Source: JASHPR01 sp963833885 (lineage in GTDB: Bacteria; Actinomycetota; Actinomycetes; Streptosporangiales; Streptosporangiaceae). Taken from it: a stretch of DNA of 64,000 bases. Shown here one piece after another: positions 1 through 7,278 of this stretch (position 1 is its first letter; each line of letters begins with the position of its first letter). The translations under genes were made by a program, and so were the position numbers. Location: NCBI GenBank assembly GCA_963833885.1, contig CAWHZU010000011.1, positions 194,840-258,839 on the forward strand. The letters run 5' to 3'. Under the pieces are notes generated by a model. The model was given only the letters and a program-made list of their open reading frames with translations. It ran no database searches and was not told where the DNA came from.

Positions 1-261
1 CAGCGAGTGCCCGCCCATGCAGTAGGCGCACTGCCTGGCGTGGCTGGCAGCAGCGAACAGCAGCTCCTTCAGCGGCCGGGCAAGCACACCGCTTTCGACC
101 ACCGGGTGATACAGCGCGTCCATTGCCTGCTGCGCGGGCGGCGAGTAGCTGAGCATGATGCGCAGCAGCGTAGGACGGCCATGCTCGTTCGCGAAGTGAT
201 CGATAGCCGCGCGGCCAGCCTCGTCGATCGTGCCCGGATCGGGATAAGGAATAAGTGCCAT
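1..261 (-). CDS. Carboxymuconolactone decarboxylase (AhpD-like) family protein, partial
   Basis: The visible 87 residues are the N-terminal part of a CMD/AhpD-like protein; the gene runs off the left edge. It starts at ATG 261 (MALIPYPDP). Near the truncated end it has the helix-borne motif CAYCMGGHS, a CxxC...H signature used by AhpD-type proteins for peroxidase or reductase chemistry. It lies 21 bp downstream of a second CMD-family gene on the same strand, and behind an NMT1-like protein gene, so all three probably form one operon read leftward from 1766. The role is inferred from the family: an alkylhydroperoxidase/decarboxylase-type enzyme. The substrate is unknown. Confidence 0.8.
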   Translation of the reverse strand, partial: MALIPYPDPGTIDEAGRAAIDHFANEHGRPTLLRIMLSYSPPAQQAMDALYHPVVESGVLARPLKELLFAAASHARQCAYCMGGHSL

Positions 262-282
262 CCTGTCCTACGCCTCCTGGAG

Positions 283-801
283 TCAGGCCAGCTTCAGGGT
301 CAGACTCATGATCGAGGTGTAAGCGGACAGCGACACCACCGTGAGCGCCTCCACGATCTCCTGGTCCCGCCATCCCGCACTATGCAGGCGCTTCATGTCC
401 TCCTCAACCGTCTTGTGCGGCATGGTGGCCATCTTCCGTACCCACATGAGCAGACAAGTCTCAGCGTCCGACCTTCCCTCGCCCGACGCGGCCATCGCAA
501 GAACCGCGTCAGAGCCGGCAAACTCGTGCGCGGCGGCCTGCGCGGCCATCGCGTGCGCGAGGTATTCGTCGCCACGGGCACTCGCGGCACAGGCAAAAAT
601 CAGCTCTCGCAAACCCCGATCCAGCCGTCCCTGGCCGATCATCAGGTCGTACTGAGTATCGAGCGCCTGCAACGCAGCGGGAAAGTATGCGAATACCTCC
701 CGAAGGGCCTCGAAGTGACCGTGCCCATCTGCATGGGCGGCCAGCTGTGCCGCGGTGTCTACCGGCATCGAGTCGGGCGGTAGCGGCGGTATCAGGGGCA
801 T
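283..801 (-). CDS. CMD/AhpD-like family protein lacking the CxxC motif
   Basis: This 172-residue all-helical protein resembles its downstream neighbour: both open with MPLIP/MALIP and share the ELIF-A-AAS helix. Where family members carry CxxC...H on the active-site helix, this one reads ARGDEYLAHAMA, so both cysteines are replaced while the His is kept. That argues against thiol peroxidase activity and for a decarboxylase-like, hydratase-like or structural role, perhaps as a hetero-oligomer with the CxxC-bearing neighbour (inference). Start ATG 801. It lies 86 bp after the NMT1-like gene and 21 bp before the second CMD gene. Confidence 0.8.
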   Translation of the reverse strand: MPLIPPLPPDSMPVDTAAQLAAHADGHGHFEALREVFAYFPAALQALDTQYDLMIGQGRLDRGLRELIFACAASARGDEYLAHAMAAQAAAHEFAGSDAVLAMAASGEGRSDAETCLLMWVRKMATMPHKTVEEDMKRLHSAGWRDQEIVEALTVVSLSAYTSIMSLTLKLA

Positions 802-887
802 CGTCGCTCCTGTCGTGGGGTCTGCAGCGTGAATGCGCAGACAAACCAGGCAGCAGCAGGCGATCGACCACTGACCCGCATTCGGGG

Positions 888-1766
888 TCAGAGCTGGATG
901 GCGGACTCATAGAGCGGGGCCGTCGCTTGCTGGCCGAAGAGGCCGCGCTCGTGCATCCACTGCTGCGACTGCTGGTACATATCCTTGCTGTAGGGAAGGA
1001 AGACGATCCGCTCACCCGGGCCGAAGCGGCGCACATCCACGCGTCCGGCATACCGGGAGGGGATTTCCCGGCCATAGTGCGTCTTGTACCGTTCCGGCTC
1101 GAGGTCCAGGTCCATCTGGGCACGCTTGAGCGCGCTGAAATACTTCCGCACGTCCCCGACGTCGGTATCCGCACCGAACATGAAGCCGGCAATGAAGGTT
1201 GTGTCGAGGACCTTGCGGCACCCGAACTGCTCCAGGATGTAGGCCGGCGCGGACCAGGCCGCCGCAGCCGGCACCGCACCGGCCAGCAGCGCGTCCACGC
1301 GGTCGTATGGCATGCCGATGAAACCCAGCTTGATACCCCCGGGATCCAGGAAGGCCTCCAGCGCCTGGATGGTCGAGAAGTGGCTGCCCGAGTGGTAGCC
1401 GACCGCCACGTCCACGCCGGCGAGGTCCTCTGGGCTGCGTATCGCGGAATCTTGCCGGACATAGATACCGCTGGGCAGGATCGAGTAGCAGTGTCCCCAC
1501 ATGCGCCCGGCTCCCTGGGTCGCAGCCTCGTTGACCGCCCAGTGGCACGCGCAGCTCATGTCCTTCTTGCCGCCGCCGCCAGACTGGTACAGCTCGTAGG
1601 CGCCCACGCGGACATCTGTCTTGTCCGCCCTGGCGATATCCTGGTCAGCATTCTCCAGGACCCTCAGGTTGATCTGGTAGTCGAGGCCCTCGTCGGCGAA
1701 GTATCCCTTGTCGTCGGCGATCCAGTCCTGGAGTCTGCCGTGGGTCGAGATGCGGAACCGAGCCAC
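888..1766 (-). CDS. NMT1/dihydroxyphthalate-decarboxylase-like binding protein
   Basis: The 292-residue product has the two-lobed periplasmic-binding-protein type II fold seen in NMT1/SsuA-like proteins and in 4,5-dihydroxyphthalate decarboxylase-like enzymes. Recognisable segments are DWIADDKGYFADEGLDY near the N-terminus, SPEDLAGVDVAVG, and the domain-crossing AWSAPAYILEQFG. There is no signal peptide or lipobox, which favours a cytoplasmic enzyme over a transport binding protein. The frame is open further upstream, but GTG 1766 is chosen because GGAGGA sits just before it; the longer version would cover the operator and the divergent marR gene. It heads the operon with the two CMD genes and is probably controlled by the MarR protein encoded across the operator. 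Confidence 0.7.
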   Translation of the reverse strand: MARFRISTHGRLQDWIADDKGYFADEGLDYQINLRVLENADQDIARADKTDVRVGAYELYQSGGGGKKDMSCACHWAVNEAATQGAGRMWGHCYSILPSGIYVRQDSAIRSPEDLAGVDVAVGYHSGSHFSTIQALEAFLDPGGIKLGFIGMPYDRVDALLAGAVPAAAAWSAPAYILEQFGCRKVLDTTFIAGFMFGADTDVGDVRKYFSALKRAQMDLDLEPERYKTHYGREIPSRYAGRVDVRRFGPGERIVFLPYSKDMYQQSQQWMHERGLFGQQATAPLYESAIQL

Positions 1767-1777
1767 TGCTCCTCCAA

Positions 1778-1801
1778 TAATCATCAGGTTCCTGATAATT
1801 A
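1778..1801. promoter_or_regulatory. Palindromic operator between the NMT1-like operon and marR
   Basis: An A/T-rich inverted repeat stands out from the 70% G+C background: TAATCATCAGG, a 2-bp centre, then CCTGATAATTA. The 11-bp arms match at 10 positions. It lies 12 bp upstream of the GTG of the minus-strand operon and about 60 bp upstream of marR, the usual place for a MarR dimer site repressing both genes. Binding by the adjacent MarR is inference. Confidence 0.65.
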
Positions 1802-1862
1802 AGCTACAGCTGAGCTCGTCGGCGTCGCAACCCCCGGTGTCTGCTAGCATCCGTTGGTGCCG

Positions 1863-2312
1863 ATGGCTATTGGCGAGGGGTTCCGGGGTCCGGACGGTCG
1901 GCTCGGGTACCTTCTCCGGCAGGCCCAGCACGCGCTGTGGCTGGCGCTCGAAGATGCACTGCGGCCGCTCGGGATCAGCGCGGCCGGGTTCGGGGTCCTG
2001 AGGCTCGTCGAGGTAGAGCCAGGTTCCTCCGGGGCGGACCTTGCCTTCGACAGCATGTACCGCCCGCAGGCCACCCACGAGATGCTGGTCGCCTTGGAGG
2101 CCGGCGGGCTTATCGAACGGCTCGCCGATCCGCGCGACAAGCGACGGCGCTTGGTCTACCTCACTCCGCGTGGGGCCAAGGTGCTGGCCGAGGCTCACGG
2201 CCGGGCGATCGCGATCGAAGAGCGCATGATGTCCGGCCTGACCGAGGCCGAGCGCCGCAGGATCCGCACCTGGCTAGCCCAAGCTGCGGCGGCCCTGACC
2301 CCTATGCCGTAG
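1863..2312 (+). CDS. MarR family transcriptional regulator
   Basis: A 149-residue winged-helix protein. Helix-turn-helix residues lie around FGVLRLVEVEPG and YRPQATHEMLVALEAGGLIE, followed by the MarR wing DPRDKRRRLVYLT, and dimerisation helices at both ends. The start is uncertain: TTG 1854, GTG 1857 and ATG 1863 are in frame and none has a good ribosome site, so the mRNA may be leaderless; ATG 1863 is used. It diverges from the NMT1-like/CMD operon across a near-perfect palindrome. The likely job is repression of that operon and of itself, relieved by an aromatic or phenolic ligand (family knowledge; ligand not known here). Confidence 0.85.
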   Translation: MAIGEGFRGPDGRLGYLLRQAQHALWLALEDALRPLGISAAGFGVLRLVEVEPGSSGADLAFDSMYRPQATHEMLVALEAGGLIERLADPRDKRRRLVYLTPRGAKVLAEAHGRAIAIEERMMSGLTEAERRRIRTWLAQAAAALTPMP

Positions 2313-2489
2313 ACCAATCGCCTGCGGGTCCGCAATTCCGTCATGGCCTTTCAGCTGCGGCTTCGCAGTTGGTCAACGGCGGTCATGCTGCCCGTTGGTA
2401 CTCGCTGATCCATCCGCCCAAGACCCGCCGGGAGCCTTTCCCGGACACCTCGGCCACCGGGTGTGGCCGACGCGGGGCCCGGGTGCGTG

Positions 2490-2673
2490 GCAGCCGGAGG
2501 TGTGCACCGCGATCGTTGTCGACGGTATTCCTCTGGATGCTCTGGTGATCAAGCTCGGCTCCGGCCGCAGTGCCATTTGCAAGATGATGTTCGATGCGCG
2601 GCGTAAGCTGCGGGCCGCGCTGGCCGCTGACGGGTATCTGCCCCAAGATGTCGGCTGCCCAGGCAGGCACTGA
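2490..2673 (+). pseudogene. C-terminal remnant of an ECF sigma factor
   Basis: The frame ending at the TGA at 2671 encodes the sigma region-4 helix-turn-helix of the long ECF sigma factors common in actinomycetes: IVVDGIPLDALVIKLGSGRS followed by MMFDARRKLRAALAADGYL. Region 2 and most of region 4 are missing upstream; the sequence between marR and about 2490 does not encode them. This is the tail of a deleted gene. It is followed at once by the zf-HC2 protein gene that normally sits downstream of such sigma genes, so the deletion has left the partner intact. Confidence 0.7.
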
Positions 2674-2691
2674 ATCGGTGAGGCGATCGTG

Positions 2692-2928
2692 ATGACAGGC
2701 TGGCCGGAACTGGAAGAGTTCCTGCGGACCGATCCCCGGGATGTTGGGTGCGATCAGGCGCTGCGGATCCCGCATGCCTACCTCGACCCGGTTCTCAGTG
2801 ACCGTACTGGGTCGGCGGCCTGCCAGTACCCAGGAGTGGCCGGGCATCGGCTCGCCTGCGGTCCGTGCGGCGACGACTATGATGACCTCCTCGCGGCAGC
2901 TGGGAGGGCTGGCGATGATGACACCTGA
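2692..2928 (+). CDS. Small zf-HC2 (anti-sigma-like) zinc-finger protein
   Basis: The product has 78 residues, MTGWPELEEFLRTDPRDVGC at the start, and a putative zinc-anchored segment with GHRLACGPC (H-x3-C-x2-C) near residue 55, plus an earlier Cys in DVGCDQ. This matches the short zinc-finger proteins encoded just after ECF sigma genes, which act as anti-sigma-like sensors. Here the sigma gene is only a tail, so the protein may be orphaned. The last 14 bases overlap the next gene, suggesting translational coupling. GTG 2689 is an alternative start. Confidence 0.65.
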   Translation: MTGWPELEEFLRTDPRDVGCDQALRIPHAYLDPVLSDRTGSAACQYPGVAGHRLACGPCGDDYDDLLAAAGRAGDDDT

Positions 2929-3667
2929 GCCAGACCTGCTGACGGTCACGGCCGCCGACGGCCAGGGTCTCCTCACCGCGGCAGAGGGTGACTGGTCACG
3001 TCCGGTACCTGACTGCCCCGGCTGGACGGCCGCCGACCTGGTCGGTCACATGGGGGCGATCCTGGGCTGGATGGCCAAGATCGTCACGACCGGTGAGGCG
3101 GTGCCGCGGCGCGAGCGCGAGACTCCGCCGGCTGATCAGGACGAGCTCGCATCGTGGTACTCGGCCCACCTCGGCAAGACACTGAGCATCCTGACCGGCA
3201 CCGATGCCGGTGCTCCGGCCTGGACGTTCTCCACCAGGGGCGACTACCGGGTCGGCTGGTGGCGCCGCCGGCTTGCGGTCGAGCTGGCGATCCACCGCTG
3301 GGACATCCAGCGCGCAGCAGGCTCTGGCACCGCTGACACGCCTTTCCCTGTTGACGGCACCGTCGCTGCTGCGGGTATCGAGGAGTTCCTCACCGAGTTC
3401 CTGCCCGGCCTGCTCTCCCGGCCGGGCATCGCGGGTCTCACCGGCTCTCTGCACCTGCACGCGACAGACGGCACCAGCGAGTGGTGGGTCAACCTCGACG
3501 ACAGGGACCGCGCGGTCGCCGCGGCCGGCCACCGAAGAGCCGACACTGCCATCCGGGCGACCCGCTCCGATCTGCTGCTGTGGCTGACCAACCGCCAGGG
3601 TCCGGCCGTGCTGGACATCCGCGGCCCAACCGATGTGGCGACGCAGTGGATTCAGCTACGCCGCTGA
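2915..3667 (+). CDS. Maleylpyruvate isomerase family mycothiol-dependent enzyme
   Basis: This 250-residue protein carries the mycothiol-dependent maleylpyruvate isomerase N-terminal (DinB-like four-helix) domain: PVPDCPGWTAADLVGHMGA early on, and the metal-ligand-bearing ELAIHRWDIQ near residue 130. A C-terminal SCP2-like sheet domain contains GSLHLHATDG and LLLWLTNRQG. The family uses a zinc site (HDE/H) and mycothiol for isomerisation or S-transfer. Start ATG 2915 has GGGAGGG seven bases upstream and overlaps the zf-HC2 gene. The substrate is unknown; presence of a mycothiol enzyme supports an actinobacterial host. A decayed C-terminal copy lies at 6601-6839. Confidence 0.85.
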   Translation: MMTPEPDLLTVTAADGQGLLTAAEGDWSRPVPDCPGWTAADLVGHMGAILGWMAKIVTTGEAVPRRERETPPADQDELASWYSAHLGKTLSILTGTDAGAPAWTFSTRGDYRVGWWRRRLAVELAIHRWDIQRAAGSGTADTPFPVDGTVAAAGIEEFLTEFLPGLLSRPGIAGLTGSLHLHATDGTSEWWVNLDDRDRAVAAAGHRRADTAIRATRSDLLLWLTNRQGPAVLDIRGPTDVATQWIQLRR

Positions 3668-3721
3668 CTCGGAACAGATTCTGGCCGAGTCATCGTCTCC
3701 CGGCGCTGTCGCGCCGCTACG

Positions 3722-3775
3722 GCGGCGCACCTGCTCGCCTGCGGCCCATGTGCCGGAGACAACCAGGGCCTGCTG
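3722..3775 (+). pseudogene. Short remnant of a zf-HC2 protein
   Basis: A short in-frame stretch reads AAHLLACGPCAGDNQGLL, clearly parallel to GHRLACGPCGDDYDDLL in the gene at 2692-2928, including H-x3-C-x2-C. No start, stop or flanking coding sequence fits, so it is a fossil of a second zf-HC2 gene in the gap before the peroxiredoxin gene. Confidence 0.5.
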
Positions 3776-3913
3776 ACGCCGCCCGGGGGAACCGCCGCTG
3801 ACCCGTGTCCTCGTCGGCTGGTAAGACATCACTCTGTGGCGACGCTCACCCTGTGACATGGGTACCGTGCCCGCGGCGCCCGAGCAGCCGGAAGCCGAAC
3901 GCAGGGAGTCTGC

Positions 3914-4579
3914 ATGACCGCCGAGTCCACGATCACCGACCTCGTCGCCGAGATGCACGCCGCCACGGCCGCTGAGCCGCCGAACGGGGTCATGGCCGCG
4001 TTCGGCCGCGAGCAGGCCGAACTGGCCGCCTCTGGCGTGCCAGCCGGGGTCGCTGCCGCCGGAAGCGAGATCCCCGATGCAGACCTGCTCGACGTCCATG
4101 GGTCGCCAACTACGCTGTACGCCGCGACTGAGGGCGGTGCGGCCGTGCTGGTTTTCTACCGCGGGGTCTGGTGCCCTTACTGCAACATCGCCCTGTCTGC
4201 CTACCAGCGGCACCTGCTTCCGCAGCTCGCCGAGCGTGGCATCCGTCTGGTGGCGATCAGTCCGCAGCGCCCGGACGGGTCGCTGTCCATGCAGCAGCAG
4301 CACAGCCTGTCCTTCACGGTGGTGTCCGACCCCGGCAACGTGCTCGCCCGGGGGCTGGGGATCCTGACCCAGCCGTCGTATGAGGCGCGCGAGGCCCAGC
4401 TGCAGCTTGGGCTCGATCTGACCGCCGTCAACGCTGACGGCACCGTCGCGTTGCCGATGCCCACCGTGGTCGTCATGGACGCCGGCCACGCTGTACGGTG
4501 GATCGACGTGCACCCCGACTACAGCACTCGCAGCGAGCCAGAGCAGATCCTCGAGGCCACCGACCAGCTCGGCCTCTGA
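3914..4579 (+). CDS. Peroxiredoxin-like (AhpC/TSA) protein
   Basis: The 221-residue thioredoxin-fold protein has the active-site segment FYRGVWCPYCNIAL near residue 90 (CxxC), then LVAISPQRPD and VVSDPGNVLARGLGI, and the cis-Pro region ALPMPTVVVMD. It belongs to the peroxiredoxin-like/AhpC-TSA group that reduces hydroperoxides. Start ATG 3914 has GGGAG six bases upstream. It may follow the mycothiol-dependent enzyme in a thiol/oxidative-stress module. The first 60 residues are duplicated in a broken copy at 5441-5649. Confidence 0.85.
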   Translation: MTAESTITDLVAEMHAATAAEPPNGVMAAFGREQAELAASGVPAGVAAAGSEIPDADLLDVHGSPTTLYAATEGGAAVLVFYRGVWCPYCNIALSAYQRHLLPQLAERGIRLVAISPQRPDGSLSMQQQHSLSFTVVSDPGNVLARGLGILTQPSYEAREAQLQLGLDLTAVNADGTVALPMPTVVVMDAGHAVRWIDVHPDYSTRSEPEQILEATDQLGL

Positions 4580-4647
4580 CCCAAGGGCGGCACCACCCGG
4601 CATCGCTACGATGCTGCGGAGTTCGCCTGTGGCTCTCACCGCACACT

Positions 4648-5139
4648 TTGGCCAACACCGGCCGTGTGCTTGCCACGGTAGCTAAACGCCTGGGCGCCAG
4701 CAACCCGCAGGCGCAAGGCTTCCAGCACCTCGTCCTGGACGGGCACGCCAGCCAGGACGGCTCGGCCGGCAACACCGCGCTGATCAACGCCCTGCGCCAC
4801 GGCGGAGACCTGCTCAACGTGTTCGGGGACTTCCCGACCCTGGCCGACCCGCGGCACGCCGACGCCTACTGCCCGGGGTGGAACGCCCAGCTCGGCCTGT
4901 GGACCCCCAAGGCGGTCGAGGAAGGGCTGAACGCCCGGCAGATCGACGAGAACGTCGTCTTCAACTGGCCTGCCACCTGGCCTGACCTGCTGACCGGCGT
5001 CAACCCGGCCACCGGAAAGCCCGCCCCCTATGGCTCAGTCGGAGTGGACATCAACTGCGCGGTTATCGGCTACACCGCTCAGGCCCCGACCGCCAATGTG
5101 GCTGCCCCCGTCCCCGGCTCCCAGTTCCCGCCGCGATAG
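4648..5139 (+). CDS. Unrecognised protein, possibly a C-terminal fragment
   Basis: An open frame with typical coding bias runs to the TAG at 5137, but has no convincing start: TTG 4648 is the first plausible codon and lacks a ribosome site. The product includes GLWTPKAVEEGLNARQIDEN and YGSVGVDINCAVIGYTAQ and ends in a Pro-rich tail. It does not match a family I recognise. The missing N-terminus, and the location in a patch of decayed duplicates, suggest the surviving 3' part of a larger gene. Confidence 0.35.
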   Translation: MANTGRVLATVAKRLGASNPQAQGFQHLVLDGHASQDGSAGNTALINALRHGGDLLNVFGDFPTLADPRHADAYCPGWNAQLGLWTPKAVEEGLNARQIDENVVFNWPATWPDLLTGVNPATGKPAPYGSVGVDINCAVIGYTAQAPTANVAAPVPGSQFPPR

Positions 5140-5440
5140 GCGCGGCGCCCCACGACCAGGGACCCGTTGATCCTGCCCCGGCGCAGCGATCGGCGGGTCC
5201 CCGTTATCTACGGTGGCGGCGAGGTGCCTGTATGCGACCAAGCCGATCCCTGCACAGCCAAGGGCAGCGGCTCCGAGGGCCAGGCCCGCACACGAATGCT
5301 GCGGCAGGGATCAGCGGAACGGGGCCCTGGGTGGCTCCTGACTGGCCAGGAGGTAAGACCGCCGCGGCCGCGGACGCTCACTTTTGTAGCCGTAAGAACC
5401 TGGCCCCCTATTAGCCGTGATCTGCGAGGAGGACCGCGCG
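5140..5440. other. Gene-free stretch
   Basis: About 300 bases between the unrecognised fragment and the peroxiredoxin remnant. No frame here looks like a real protein, and no clear hairpin or operator was seen. It ends in a good ribosome site (GAGGAGGACC) belonging to the remnant that follows. Confidence 0.4.
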
Positions 5441-5649
5441 ATGACTGGTGTAACGATTGCCGGGCAAGTGGCTATGGCGGAACCGTCGGCCGGGCAGCCA
5501 CCGGGAAAGGTGATGGGTGCGTTCGCCCGCGAACAGGCCGAACTGGCGGCGGGAGGAATCCCGGAGGGGTCATCGTGGCGGGTGCTGTGCTCCCCGACGC
5601 AGACCTGCACGACCCGTTCGGCGCCCCGGCAAGTTGCGTGAGGGATTAG
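5441..5649 (+). pseudogene. Truncated, frameshifted peroxiredoxin copy
   Basis: The first 44 residues (MTGVTIAGQVAMAEP, then PPGKVMGAFAREQAELAAGG) align with PPNGVMAAFGREQAELAASG of the intact peroxiredoxin at 3914. The match then jumps to another frame, where VAGAVLPDADLHDPFGAP parallels AAGSEIPDADLLDVHGSP. The reading frame is therefore shifted around 5570, and everything from the active-site cysteines onward is gone. The start codon and ribosome site are preserved, so this was once a functional paralogue. Confidence 0.7.
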
Positions 5650-5785
5650 GTCGGACCAGCCCTCGAAGAGCACGACCAGCATCACCGGCTGGTGCACCCC
5701 GATGTGCGCGAAGGCTGCTGGAGCCCGCGAAGACGCACCGGTCGACCAAGGCACGCATGTTTACCAACGTAAGGAGAAAGACACG

Positions 5786-6586
5786 ATGGCCGTAACACCT
5801 GTCGCAGACGACCGCGACTACCCGCAGATGCTCGCGCAGACCGATCACGTCGAACCCGCGCCGCGGCGCGTGCGGGCGACGTTCGGTGGCGAGCAGATCT
5901 TCGACACCACCCGGGCACGGTATGTCTGGGAATGGCCGTATTACCCGCAGTACTACATCCCGGCCGATGACATCGACCCGCGCTTCCTCGTTGACGAACA
6001 CCACGAGCAGCACCTGCGCCAAGGCACGGCACGCCGCCACGGCCTGCGTGCGGGCGGCCTGGACCACCCGGGCACCGTACGGGTCTTCGGCGACGACGCG
6101 ACCAACGGGGTGGCCGGCACGGCCCGCTTCGACTGGAATACGCTCGATGCCTGGTATGAGGAGGACGAGCAGGTCTTCGTCCATCCCCGCAACCCGTATG
6201 TCCGCGTCGACGCGCTCCGCTCGCATCGCCACGTCCGGGCCTCGCTCGAAGGGGTCACACTGGCCGAGACCACCACGCCGGTGCTGGTGTTCGAGACCGG
6301 CCTGCCGACCCGCTACTACTTCGACCGCACCGATGTCGCCTTCGAGCATCTCGTGCCCGTCGGCACCCAGACGGCCTGCCCGTACAAGGGCGTCACCAGC
6401 GGCTACTGGTCGGTGCGCACCGGTGACAAGGTACGCGACGGCCACCAGGACCTCGCGTGGGCCTACGACTACCCGACCCGCCAGCTGCAGCCCATCGCCG
6501 GGCTGATCGCCTTCTACAACGAGAAGATCGACCTCGACGTCGACGGTCTCCGGCTGCCCCGGGCCCGAACCCACTTCTTCAAGTGA
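5786..6586 (+). CDS. DUF427 domain-containing protein
   Basis: A 266-residue protein with two DUF427 repeats. The first half includes VRATFGGEQIFDTTRARYVW and WPYYPQYYIPADDI; the second repeats the pattern as VRASLEGVTLAETTTPVLVF, then LPTRYYFDRTDV and CPYKGVTSGYWSV. DUF427 proteins are compact beta-rich folds of unknown function, widespread in actinomycetes. ATG 5786 is preceded by AAGGAGAAAG. It sits alone between two pseudogene remnants. No catalytic assignment can be made. Confidence 0.85.
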   Translation: MAVTPVADDRDYPQMLAQTDHVEPAPRRVRATFGGEQIFDTTRARYVWEWPYYPQYYIPADDIDPRFLVDEHHEQHLRQGTARRHGLRAGGLDHPGTVRVFGDDATNGVAGTARFDWNTLDAWYEEDEQVFVHPRNPYVRVDALRSHRHVRASLEGVTLAETTTPVLVFETGLPTRYYFDRTDVAFEHLVPVGTQTACPYKGVTSGYWSVRTGDKVRDGHQDLAWAYDYPTRQLQPIAGLIAFYNEKIDLDVDGLRLPRARTHFFK

Positions 6587-6600
6587 GCAGCACCACCGCA

Positions 6601-6839
6601 GTGCGGCCCACCAGGGAACTCAGCGGCACACTCCATCCGCATGCCACCGACGGGCCCACCAGGTGGCGGATCGATCTTGGTGCAGTCAGCCCGGCCGTGC
6701 CCGCACACGCCCAGGCGGTATGGCTGTTTGCGGCACCGCTCTGACCTTCTCCTCTGGCTGACGAGCCGGCGTTCACCGGGCTCTGGAGGTCACCGGCCGC
6801 CACGAGCTCCTTGACGGCTCGAAGCAGCTCCGGCGCTAA
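6601..6839 (+). pseudogene. C-terminal remnant of a mycothiol-dependent isomerase paralogue
   Basis: LSGTLHPHATDGPTRWRIDL in one frame parallels LTGSLHLHATDGTSEWWVNL of the gene at 2915. After about residue 40 the match moves to another frame, SDLLLWLTSRRSP (intact copy SDLLLWLTNRQGP), then shifts again to ALEVTGRHELLDGSKQLRR ending at the TAA at 6837. There are thus at least two frameshifts and no N-terminal domain. Confidence 0.7.
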
Positions 6840-6884
6840 CGATGGAGGTCCTTGACTCGCCTGCCGCCGGCCAGGTCAGGTGGC

Positions 6885-7181
6885 TCACTTGGCGGCGAGG
6901 ATGTCGGTCTTCTGAATGTCCGGATCCTTGGCCAGCAGGCCGGGACCGGCCTGGCCGAGTGCGGCGGCGATCGGCCCGTTCAGGTGCGCCTGGCGTCCGT
7001 CCTCGCCGGCGAACGTGTCGAAAATGCCGTAAGTGGTATCGCTGAGCTTGAAGGCATACCAGGTGATCGTGCCCGGCTCGGCCGCGGCCAGCGGCTGGGC
7101 CTGGGTCAAGAAGGCGGCGAGCTCGTCTTCCTTGCCCGGCCGGGCCTCCAGAATGACGAGCAGTCCCCGGTCGACGCTCAT
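6885..7181 (-). CDS. Antibiotic biosynthesis monooxygenase (ABM) domain protein
   Basis: A 98-residue ferredoxin-like alpha/beta protein of the ABM family: LLVILEARPGKEDELAAFL, then the core strand GTITWYAFKLSDTTYGIFDT and a helix with the HLNGPIA motif. Family members are cofactor-free monooxygenases acting on quinols or polyketides, or heme-degrading relatives; the substrate here is unknown. ATG 7181 is preceded by GAAAGGA. It diverges from a GlxA-like AraC regulator, which probably controls it. Confidence 0.85.
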   Translation of the reverse strand: MSVDRGLLVILEARPGKEDELAAFLTQAQPLAAAEPGTITWYAFKLSDTTYGIFDTFAGEDGRQAHLNGPIAAALGQAGPGLLAKDPDIQKTDILAAK

Positions 7182-7245
7182 GATAAGGATCCTTTCGCTG
7201 CGGTTCGCGACCAACGCTAGGCCATGCCGCGGAGGACCCGACAGT

Positions 7246-7257
7246 GGCGGATCCGCC
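7246..7257. promoter_or_regulatory. Perfect palindrome upstream of the AraC-type regulator
   Basis: GGCGGATCCGCC is a 12-bp perfect palindrome in the divergent intergenic region, 21 bp before the regulator start. It could be an operator, but a G/C-rich palindrome of this length is only weak evidence here. Confidence 0.3.
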
Positions 7258-7278
7258 GCGAATGGTACTGTTCCCGAC

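Noticed and set aside
1767..2198. Upstream extension of the NMT1-like gene to 2198
   Set aside because: It would cover the operator and run antisense through marR; the GGAGGA-GTG at 1766 gives a normal start.
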